A stretch of 64,000 nt of DNA from NCBI RefSeq assembly GCF_026627255.1, contig NZ_JAPNLM010000001.1:248001-312000 (forward strand). Reading direction: 5' to 3'. How positions within the stretch are numbered: the stretch's first letter is position 1; each line of letters begins with the position of its first letter. The notes beneath the pieces were generated by a model. That model was not told the DNA's origin, searched no databases, and was given only the letters and a program-made list of their open reading frames with translations. This document shows positions 57,913-64,000 of the stretch, in pieces. Made by a program: the position numbers and the translations under genes. The DNA comes from Streptomyces antarcticus. GTDB taxonomy: Bacteria; Actinomycetota; Actinomycetes; Streptomycetales; Streptomycetaceae.

Positions 57913-57948
57913 GCCCGGGGCCCGGGCTTCGCGCGCGGTGCCCGGGCG

Positions 57949-59178
57949 TCAGACGAGGGCGGAGCCGGCCACCCAGTCCGCCCAGGACATGTTCCAGCCG
58001 CCCAGCCCGTTGTTCGCGGCCACGACCTTGTCCTGCGAGTTCACGACCTCGACGACGTCCCCGACCAGCGTCCGGTCGAAGAACCAGCCCGCCGGGGTGT
58101 CCGAGCCGCCGCCCTTGTCGTCGCGCAGGCCCACGCAGCCGTGGCTCATGTTGCTGCTGCCGAACGTGTCGGGGCTGAGCCAGTAGTTCCCGTGCAGGAA
58201 GGTCCCCGAGGAGGTGAGCCGCATGGCGTGCGGGACGTCGGGGATGTCGTACTCGCCGCCGAAGCCGACGGTCTGGCCGTTCATCCGGGTGACGTCGAAC
58301 ATCTCCATCACCACCATCTTCCCGTTGTACGTGGTGGTCTTGGGCGCCCCGGCGCTGATCGGCACCTTGGACAGCAGCTGCCCCTCGCGCCGGACCTCCA
58401 TCGTGTGGGCGGCCGCGTCGACGGTGGAGACCTGGGAGCGGCCGACGGTGAAGGTGATCGTCTTGTCCTGGATGCCGTACGAGCCGGGCGCGCCCTCGAC
58501 GTCGCGGAGGTTCACCTTCACGGTGACCTCGGTGCCGGGCTTCCAGTACGTCTTGGGCCGGAAGTCGAGGCGCTCGTCGCCGAACCAGTGGCCGACGACC
58601 TCCACGGCCGGGACGGAGGTGACGGTGATGGCCCGCTCCACTTCCGTGCGCCGCTCGATCGAACGGTTGAAGTTGAAGGAGACGATCATCCCGGTGCCGA
58701 CGGTGGAACGGTGCTCGGGCTTGAAGTAGCCGATGAAGCGCTCCTCGGGAACGTAGGTGGTGAAGGTGGTGTGCCGGGCCTGGCGGCGGTTGTGCCCGTC
58801 GAGGGCGACGGCGTCCACGGTGTACTTGGCCGCGAGCGCGAGCCGGCCGGCCGCCGGGTCGGGGCTCCAGCTGAGCCCGTCTGCCGCGATGGCGCCGGGG
58901 ACCCGCTCCTCCTGGGCGTCCTCGACCTTGGTGACCACGACCCGCTCCAGCCGGCCCTCGGGCACGGTGACGTTGAGTCTTCCGTCCGCCTGGACCCCCT
59001 TGGCGTTGTCCTCCGGGGTGACCCGGATGGCCTCCTCCGGCGGCCGCGGTTTCCCGGGCAGCGCGATCTCGACCGGCGACCTGCCGTCCTGGGTGCATCC
59101 GGCCAGACCGCCCAGGAGGGCCGCCCATGCCGCTACGGCGGCCAAGCCCGCCCCTGCCCGCCTCGTCAGAAGTGTCAC
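57949..59178 (-). CDS. L,D-transpeptidase lipoprotein, paralogue of the first
   Basis: A 409-residue YkuD transpeptidase with the same architecture as the protein at 53161-54399: lipobox LGGLAGCTQ, Ig-like domains (FIGYFKPEHRSTVGTGM, VSFNFNR) and YkuD active site MSHGCVGLRD with catalytic Cys and His. The C-terminus GGWNMSWADWVAGSALV matches the paralogue's WNMDWAEWIK. The start is a GTG at 59178 with a perfect GGAGGGA site. The gene lies upstream of the anchor-A gene, so the cluster reads paralogue 2, anchor A, PG-binding transpeptidase, paralogue 1. It is divergent from glgX. Confidence 0.94.
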   Translation of the reverse strand: MTLLTRRAGAGLAAVAAWAALLGGLAGCTQDGRSPVEIALPGKPRPPEEAIRVTPEDNAKGVQADGRLNVTVPEGRLERVVVTKVEDAQEERVPGAIAADGLSWSPDPAAGRLALAAKYTVDAVALDGHNRRQARHTTFTTYVPEERFIGYFKPEHRSTVGTGMIVSFNFNRSIERRTEVERAITVTSVPAVEVVGHWFGDERLDFRPKTYWKPGTEVTVKVNLRDVEGAPGSYGIQDKTITFTVGRSQVSTVDAAAHTMEVRREGQLLSKVPISAGAPKTTTYNGKMVVMEMFDVTRMNGQTVGFGGEYDIPDVPHAMRLTSSGTFLHGNYWLSPDTFGSSNMSHGCVGLRDDKGGGSDTPAGWFFDRTLVGDVVEVVNSQDKVVAANNGLGGWNMSWADWVAGSALV

Positions 59179-59240
59179 GTTCCCTCCAACGACAGGGCCC
59201 CTCCGGGGGAAACGTGAGCGCGGGCCACGTTCCGGGCAGA

Positions 59241-59259
59241 ACTGTTCGGGCAGAACAGT
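59241..59259. promoter_or_regulatory. Palindromic operator-like site between an L,D-transpeptidase gene and glgX
   Basis: ACTGTTC (59241-59247) and its complement GAACAGT (59253-59259) flank five bases. It lies in the 171-base divergent gap between the third L,D-transpeptidase gene and glgX, a good place for a shared regulatory site. A direct repeat GGGCAGAAC also occurs here. Confidence 0.45.
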
Positions 59260-59349
59260 GGGAAGGACCAGACGGGGGCGGGCCCGGGCCGGGACGCCAG
59301 GGCCCTGATACCCCTCCCCTGCCGGTACCAGGAGCCGTGGAGGCGGGCA

Positions 59350-61755
59350 GTGTCGAGCGCAGCCGAGCAAGAGGCGGTGGAAGCCGTCAGGAATGCCGGG
59401 GATGTCACGGGCACGGTACGGAGCGGCCAGACCGCGCCCGCACCGCCGGCCGACGGCCATCCCGGCGCGGGGCAGCTGGTCGGGCAACCGAACGGCCGTT
59501 CCGCCGGACAGCCGAACGGGCAGACCGCCGGGCAGACCGCCGGTCAGCCGAACGGCCAGGTGAACGGGCAGGCCCGGGTCCAGCCGCCCCGGGCGTCCGC
59601 GCGCCCCGGGCCACCGGTGTGGCCCGGGTCCTCCCATCCCCTGGGGGCCCGTTTCCATCGCGGCCCGGAGGGGACGGCGGGCACCAACTTCGCCGTGTGG
59701 GCGCAGGGCGCGGAGGCGGTGGAGGTGTGCCTGTTCGACGAGGGCGGGGCCGAGACCCGCTGTCCGCTGGCCGAGCTGACGCACGAGATCTGGCACGGTT
59801 TCGTGCCGGGCGTGCGCCCCGGCCAGCGGTACGGGTTCCGGGTGCACGGCCGGTGGGACCCCTGGACGGGGGCCCGGCACAATCCGGCGAAGCTGCTCCT
59901 GGACCCGTACGCGCGGGCGGTGGACGGCGACTTCACCCTTCCCCCGGAGGTGTACGGGCACGTACGGGACTGGCCGCAGCAGTACATCGCGGACACCGTC
60001 CGCGACGACCGGGACTCGGCGCCGTTCGTCCCCAAGGGGGTGGTCGTCCACGATGACGACGACTGGGCGGACGACGTCCGGCCCAAGACCCCCTGGGCCG
60101 ATTCGGTGATCTACGAGCTGCACGTGCGCGGCTTCACGATGCGCCATCCGGGCATTCCCGAGGAACTGCGCGGCACCTACGCGGGGCTGGCCCACCCCGC
60201 GGCGATCGAGCACCTCACGGGGCTGGGCGTGACGGCGGTGGAACTGCTGCCGGTGCACCAGTTCGCGCACGAGGACCACCTGCTGCGCCGGGGCCTGCGC
60301 AACTACTGGGGCTACAACTCGGTCGGCTACTTCGCCCCGCACGCCGGGTACTCCTCGAGCGGGACGACCGGGCAGCAGGTCGGGGAGTTCAAGCGGATGG
60401 TCCGGGCCCTGCACGCGGCCGGGATCGAGGTGATCCTCGACGTGGTCTACAACCACACGGCGGAGGCGGGCGAGCTCGGCCCGACGCTGTCGCTGCGCGG
60501 CATCGACAATCGGGGCTACTACCGGCTCCAGTCCGACCAGCGCCGGTACTCCGACTACACCGGCTGCGGCAACACCCTGCACGCCGGGCGGCCGCACGTG
60601 CTGCGCCTGATCACGGACTCGCTGCGCTACTGGGTGACGGAGATGGGGGTGGACGGCTTCCGCTTCGACCTGGCGGCGGCACTGGCCCGCTCCATGCACG
60701 ACGTGGACATGCTGTCCCCGTTCCTCGCGGTGATCGCCCAGGACCCGGTGCTGCGGCGGGTGAAGCTGATCGCCGAACCCTGGGACGTGGGGTCGGGCGG
60801 CTACCAGGTGGGGGCGTTCCCGCCGCTGTGGACGGAGTGGAACGACCGCTACCGGGACGCCGTACGGGACTTCTGGCGGGGCGCGCTGCCGGACGTGCGG
60901 GATCTGGGGTACCGGCTGTCGGGGTCGAGCGACCTGTACGCGTGGGGCGGGCGGCGGCCGTACGCCTCGGTGAACTTCGTGACGGCGCACGACGGCTTCA
61001 CCCTGCGCGACCTGGTGACGTACGAACGCAAGCACAACGAGGCGAACGGCGAGGACGGCCGGGACGGCACCAACGACAACCGGTCCTGGAACTGCGGGGC
61101 CGAGGGCGAGAGCGACGACGCGCGGATCGGGACGCTGCGCCGGCGGCAGCTGCGCAACCTCCTCACGAGCCTGCTGCTGTCCACCGGGGTGCCGATGCTG
61201 GTCGCGGGCGACGAGTTCGGCCGCACCCAGGGCGGCAACAACAACGCGTACTGCCAGGACAACGAGACGGGGTGGGTGGACTGGTCGCTGCTGGCGGAGC
61301 CGTCGTGGCAGCAGCTGCTGGCCCTGACGCGGCGCCTGATCGCGCTGCGGCACACCCATCCGGTGCTGCGCCGGCGGGCGTTCTTCTCCGGGCGGCCGCA
61401 GGGAGCGGACGGGCTGCGGGACCTGGCCTGGTTCACCCCGGCGGGGGCGGAGATGACGGAGCGGGACTGGTACGCGCCGGCCGCCGCGCTGGGCATGTAC
61501 CTCTCGGGGCGGGACATCCCGGGCCGTGACGAGCGGGGCCGGCAGGTGACGGACGACAGCTTCCTGACGCTGCTGCACGCCGGGGACCGGCCGGCGCGGT
61601 GGGTCCTGCCGGGGGCGCCGTGGGCGGAGCGGTACGAACTCGTCCTGGACACCTCGTGCGAGGACCAGGCGGCCGAGCCGGGAACCATCCACCTGGGCGG
61701 GGAGACCCTGACGGTGCCGGCCCGCTCGGTACTGCTGTTCCGCGTGACGGCCTGA
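59350..61755 (+). CDS. glgX: Glycogen debranching enzyme GlgX with an N-terminal extension
   Basis: An 801-residue isoamylase-type debranching enzyme that cleaves alpha-1,6 branches of glycogen. The catalytic GH13 regions are visible: DVVYNHTAEAGELG, GVDGFRFDLAAAL (nucleophile Asp), KLIAEPWDVGSGG (acid/base Glu) and FVTAHDGFTLRDLV (third Asp). The N-terminal CBM48 domain starts HPLGARFHRGPEGTAGTNFAVW. Before it are about 95 residues of low complexity with Q-P-N-G-Q repeats (GQPNGRSAGQPNGQTAGQ). The start is a GTG at 59350 and the real start could be later within this tail. By recalled synteny it matches S. coelicolor SCO5456. Its role is glycogen use during development. Confidence 0.94.
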   Translation: MSSAAEQEAVEAVRNAGDVTGTVRSGQTAPAPPADGHPGAGQLVGQPNGRSAGQPNGQTAGQTAGQPNGQVNGQARVQPPRASARPGPPVWPGSSHPLGARFHRGPEGTAGTNFAVWAQGAEAVEVCLFDEGGAETRCPLAELTHEIWHGFVPGVRPGQRYGFRVHGRWDPWTGARHNPAKLLLDPYARAVDGDFTLPPEVYGHVRDWPQQYIADTVRDDRDSAPFVPKGVVVHDDDDWADDVRPKTPWADSVIYELHVRGFTMRHPGIPEELRGTYAGLAHPAAIEHLTGLGVTAVELLPVHQFAHEDHLLRRGLRNYWGYNSVGYFAPHAGYSSSGTTGQQVGEFKRMVRALHAAGIEVILDVVYNHTAEAGELGPTLSLRGIDNRGYYRLQSDQRRYSDYTGCGNTLHAGRPHVLRLITDSLRYWVTEMGVDGFRFDLAAALARSMHDVDMLSPFLAVIAQDPVLRRVKLIAEPWDVGSGGYQVGAFPPLWTEWNDRYRDAVRDFWRGALPDVRDLGYRLSGSSDLYAWGGRRPYASVNFVTAHDGFTLRDLVTYERKHNEANGEDGRDGTNDNRSWNCGAEGESDDARIGTLRRRQLRNLLTSLLLSTGVPMLVAGDEFGRTQGGNNNAYCQDNETGWVDWSLLAEPSWQQLLALTRRLIALRHTHPVLRRRAFFSGRPQGADGLRDLAWFTPAGAEMTERDWYAPAAALGMYLSGRDIPGRDERGRQVTDDSFLTLLHAGDRPARWVLPGAPWAERYELVLDTSCEDQAAEPGTIHLGGETLTVPARSVLLFRVTA

Positions 61756-61865
61756 GGCCGGCGGGGCGGGCGGGTCCGGCCGGAGGGGCGGGGCCGCTCG
61801 GAGGGGCGGCTCCGGCCGGCCGGAGCGGGAGCCCCCGTCCGTCCTGCGATGATGTGGCCGTCGTA

Positions 61866-61888
61866 CACGCGTGCACTGCACACGCGTG
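61866..61888. promoter_or_regulatory. Two CACGCGTG palindromes upstream of the CDP-alcohol gene
   Basis: CACGCGTG occurs at 61866-61873 and again at 61881-61888, 15 bases apart centre to centre, 25 bases before the start of the CDP-alcohol phosphatidyltransferase gene. Spaced palindromes of this kind may bind a regulator, but no known motif is matched. Confidence 0.4.
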
Positions 61889-61912
61889 CCATCGAGAAGG
61901 TCAGGGGGGCGC

Positions 61913-62635
61913 ATGGCGAGTGTCGGGACCGCGCTGCGGGAGCTGCGCGGGGCACAGAAGTCGGCTAAGGGCGTGTCGCTGTACTCGAGGTTCGTCAACC
62001 GGCCCCTGGGCCGCTACCTGGCGGCCGGTTCGTACGCGCTCGGGCTCACCCCGAACCAGGTGACGCTGGTCAGCGCGGCCCTCAGCTTCGCCGGGGCGGC
62101 GGCGGTCGCGCTGGCGGCGCCCTCGTGGGGGCTGGGGATCGCCGTGTGGGCCCTGCTCGCCGTCGGGTTCGCCTTCGACTCGGCGGACGGGCAGCTGGCG
62201 CGGCTGCGCGGGGGCGGCAGCGCCTCGGGCGAGTGGCTCGACCACGTGGTGGACTGCGCCAAGCTCACCGCGCTGCACACCTGCGTGCTGATCGCCTTCT
62301 ACCGCTTCCCCGAGGAGTACGGAACGGGCGCGGACGGCTGGCTGCTGGTGCCGCTGGGCTTCCAGTTCGCCGCCGTCGTCACCTTCTTCGGCGGGCTGCT
62401 GACCGAGAAGCTGAAGCCGAAGGCGGCCCCGGGCAGCGCCGCAGCCGCACCGTCGACGGTGCGCGCGGTGGCCCTGCTGCCTGTGGACTACGGGGTCTTC
62501 TGCCTGGTCTTCCTGCTGCTCGGCGGCGGGGGGCTGTTCCGCTGGGCGTACGCGGGACTGGGTGCGGTGGCCGCCCTGTTCCTGCTGGCGTTCCTCGCGA
62601 AGTGGTACCGGGAGCTCAGCGCCGTTCCGCGGTGA
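61913..62635 (+). CDS. CDP-alcohol phosphatidyltransferase family protein
   Basis: A 240-residue membrane enzyme. The CDP-AP signature is complete (DSADGQLARLRGGGSASGEW, then LDHVVD), matching D-x2-D-G-x2-A-R-x8-G-x3-D-x3-D, which binds the CDP-activated donor and divalent metals. The N-terminus (SLYSRFVNRPLGRYLAAGSYA) precedes about six helices. It joins a CDP-linked alcohol or diacylglycerol to a polar acceptor, but which phospholipid or polymer is made is not clear from sequence. Its end overlaps the convergent TagD-like gene by 20 bases. With the cytidylyltransferase and glycosyltransferase it suggests an envelope glycan or phospholipid set that continues beyond the window. Confidence 0.92.
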   Translation: MASVGTALRELRGAQKSAKGVSLYSRFVNRPLGRYLAAGSYALGLTPNQVTLVSAALSFAGAAAVALAAPSWGLGIAVWALLAVGFAFDSADGQLARLRGGGSASGEWLDHVVDCAKLTALHTCVLIAFYRFPEEYGTGADGWLLVPLGFQFAAVVTFFGGLLTEKLKPKAAPGSAAAAPSTVRAVALLPVDYGVFCLVFLLLGGGGLFRWAYAGLGAVAALFLLAFLAKWYRELSAVPR

Positions 62636-63119
62636 CGGCCGCCGGGCCCCCGAGGGGCTCGGCGAGCGCGTCCAGTGCCCGGCGCAGCTGGGTGCTGGAC
62701 GTGTGGACGGTGTACGGGAAGTAGACGACGTCGACGCCGTGGACGGCGAAGTCCTTCTCCAAGCGGTCGCCCTTGGGCGTGCCCCGCCAGTCGTCGCCCT
62801 TGAAGATGACGTCGAAGCGGACCTGCCTCCAGGTCTCCACCTTGTCCGGGACGGTCTCGACGAAGGCGGCGTCGACGTACTTCACACTGCGGACGATCTC
62901 CAGCCGCTCGACGAGCGGGATCATCGGGCGGCGGCCCTTGGCCAGTTCGGCCATCTCGTCGGATACCACTCCGGCCACGAGGTAGTCGCACCGGCTCCGG
63001 GCGTGCCGAAGAATGTTGAGATGTCCTATGTGGAAGAGATCGTACGCACCCGGCGCGTAGCCGACTCGATACGGTCTGCGCGCCGGCGCACCCACGTCGG
63101 ACATGTCCCGCTCCGTCAT
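62616..63119 (-). CDS. TagD-like cytidylyltransferase family protein
   Basis: A 167-residue nucleotidyltransferase. The HIGH motif (AYDLFHIGHLNIL) and a second motif (FKGDDWRGTPKGD) with the R-rich loop are typical of TagD/glycerol-3-phosphate cytidylyltransferases, which activate a small alcohol phosphate with CTP. The exact substrate (glycerol 3-phosphate, ethanolamine phosphate or another) cannot be assigned. It is convergent with the CDP-alcohol phosphatidyltransferase gene by a 20-base overlap. The ATG at 63119 follows a GGGGGG site, and an in-frame ATG at 63104 is also possible. Confidence 0.9.
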   Translation of the reverse strand: MTERDMSDVGAPARRPYRVGYAPGAYDLFHIGHLNILRHARSRCDYLVAGVVSDEMAELAKGRRPMIPLVERLEIVRSVKYVDAAFVETVPDKVETWRQVRFDVIFKGDDWRGTPKGDRLEKDFAVHGVDVVYFPYTVHTSSTQLRRALDALAEPLGGPAAVTAERR

Positions 63120-63136
63120 CTGTTACCCCCCAGAGG

Positions 63137-63154
63137 CCACACCCCCCGGTGTGG
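63137..63154. other. Short hairpin in the divergent TagD-like/glycosyltransferase gap
   Basis: CCACACC pairs with GGTGTGG around four C residues. Located 17 bases upstream of the TagD-like start, it may be part of the minus-strand leader. Confidence 0.4.
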
Positions 63155-63204
63155 CGGATTAGCAGACAATAGCGTGCACGTTCCCCACCGTGCCGGTGAA
63201 CGAA

Positions 63205-63210
63205 TAGGGT
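63205..63210 (+). promoter_or_regulatory. Candidate -10 box of the glycosyltransferase gene
   Basis: TAGGGT lies 36 bases before the GTG start at 63247, close to the TAGGRT -10 consensus. A good -35 was not found. Confidence 0.35.
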
Positions 63211-63246
63211 GACGTGCGCATCATCCAGGGGAAGAGGGGACGCTCC

Positions 63247-64000
63247 GTGTCCAGATCCGGTCACCGGCGCCTGCTGCTGGTCTCCACGAATTACGCTCCG
63301 GAGCACGCGGGGATCGGGCCGTACGCGACCCAGATCGCCGAGCACTGGGCGGATCTCGGCCACGAGACGCACGTCCTGGCGGGCATGCCGCACTACCCGG
63401 CATGGTCGCTGGAGCCGGAGTACAAGGGGGCGCTCCGGCGCACGGAACAGCGCGCGGGGGTTCATGTGCACCGGCGTGCGCACACCGTGCCGGCGCGCCA
63501 GACCGCCGTGAAGCGGGCCCTGTTCGAAGGATCGATTCTGCTGCACGGCGCCGTGGCCCCGCCCCGGATGCCGAAGCCGGACGCGGTCCTCGCCCAGATG
63601 CCCAGCCTCGCCGGCGGGGTGCTCGCGGCCCGGCTCGCGGCGAAGTGGAAGGTCCCGTACGTCCCGGTGGTCCAGGACCTGATGGGAGCCGCCGCCGCGC
63701 AGAGCGGGATCAGCGGCGGCGACAAGGCGGCCGCGGTCGCCGGCCGCGCCGAGGCGTACGCGCTGAAGCGGGCCACCCTGGTCGGCGTCATCCACGAGAC
63801 CTTCGTGGACCGGGTCGTCGGCATGGGCGTGGACCCGGCGAAGATACGCCTGGTGCCCAACTGGTCCCACGTGGCGGTGCCCACCAAGCCGCGCGGCGAG
63901 ACCCGCCACCACCTGGGCTGGGCCCCCGGCCAGACGGTCGTCCTGCACTCCGGGAACATGGGCCTCAAGCAGGGGCTCGAGGTCCTCGTCAGCGCCGCCC
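63247..64000 (+). CDS. GT4-family glycosyltransferase, truncated by the window end
   Basis: A glycosyltransferase that starts with a GTG at 63247 (SRSGHRRLLLVSTNYAPEHAGIGPYA) and runs beyond position 64000, so about 251 residues are seen. The N-terminal GT-B fold is clear: LLLVSTNYAPEHAGIGPY, ETHVLAGMPHYPAW, LAQMPSLAGGVLAARLAAKW, PVVQDLMGAAAAQSGI and IRLVPNWSHV, ending in the interdomain strand TVVLHSGNMGLKQGLEVLV. This resembles the WcaI/WbuB group of GT4 enzymes that use nucleotide sugars in envelope polysaccharide synthesis. The GGGGAAGAGGGG site precedes the start. The donor-binding C-terminal half lies outside the window. Confidence 0.9.
   Translation, partial: MSRSGHRRLLLVSTNYAPEHAGIGPYATQIAEHWADLGHETHVLAGMPHYPAWSLEPEYKGALRRTEQRAGVHVHRRAHTVPARQTAVKRALFEGSILLHGAVAPPRMPKPDAVLAQMPSLAGGVLAARLAAKWKVPYVPVVQDLMGAAAAQSGISGGDKAAAVAGRAEAYALKRATLVGVIHETFVDRVVGMGVDPAKIRLVPNWSHVAVPTKPRGETRHHLGWAPGQTVVLHSGNMGLKQGLEVLVSAA

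Noticed and set aside
57949..61998. A 1349-residue frame extending the third L,D-transpeptidase through glgX
   Set aside because: Only the last 409 residues are the real protein. The rest is antisense to glgX, and a GTG with an excellent ribosome binding site exists at 59178.

Overview
The window is a stretch of a high-GC actinobacterial chromosome, almost certainly Streptomyces. Evidence for this is the strong G/C bias at third codon positions, frequent GTG and TTG starts, an SsgA-family sporulation protein, a MnmA/LigA/GatCAB/GcvT gene set, small EF-hand proteins and Actinobacteria-type lipoproteins. From memory, the gene order resembles the S. coelicolor core region from about SCO5455 (glgX) to SCO5500 (gatCAB), read in reverse. 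That synteny was recalled, not computed.

Region by region. 1-6.6 kb holds an MMPL exporter, a cupin-like protein, a GNAT acetyltransferase, a DinB-family protein and an iron-box-controlled siderophore-interacting protein. 6.8-15 kb holds a membrane-anchored Ser/Thr kinase, the gatC-gatA-(small membrane protein)-gatB operon and a GGDEF-EAL membrane protein. 15-26.5 kb is mostly housekeeping: ligA, a MetE-like protein, an SDR, a GlxA-type regulator divergent from a quinone oxidoreductase, mnmA, a PGRP-like amidase, a cysteine desulfurase, a thioesterase and a TRIC-type channel. 26.7-33 kb is a five-gene oligopeptide ABC transporter operon. 33-41 kb is a glycine/serine module: two tandem SseB-like genes, a P-loop protein, a tandem glycine riboswitch, gcvT, gcvH, glyA and sdaA, with long hairpins between the last two. 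41-46.6 kb holds an SsgA-like protein, an AMIN-like secreted protein, an FMN reductase-like protein, a cobalamin riboswitch with cbiMNQO cobalt uptake genes, and a PadR regulator.

46.6-51.2 kb looks accessory. Beside a small EF-hand protein is a two-gene operon in which an NYH-type cyclodipeptide synthase overlaps by 20 nt a cytochrome P450 that closely resembles Mycobacterium tuberculosis CYP121. Facing it is a coupled pair made of a NodB-fold lipoprotein with an altered metal-binding motif and a beta-propeller lipoprotein. 51.2-51.54 kb is an AT-rich gap with a good promoter, a C-rich hairpin loop and a terminator-like hairpin, a candidate small RNA.

51.5-64 kb holds an RsbW-like ATPase, an enoyl-CoA hydratase and a cell-wall cluster: three L,D-transpeptidases around a secreted choice-of-anchor-A protein with three SpaA-like domains and no sortase signal. 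Then follow glgX and the start of a cell-envelope glycan or phospholipid set: a CDP-alcohol phosphatidyltransferase, a TagD-like cytidylyltransferase and a GT4 glycosyltransferase cut by the window end.

The most interesting items are the CDPS/CYP121-like pathway, the candidate C-loop small RNA, the L,D-transpeptidase/SpaA surface cluster and the NodB-like protein lacking the usual Asp pair. I saw no tRNA, rRNA, IS element or CRISPR array.
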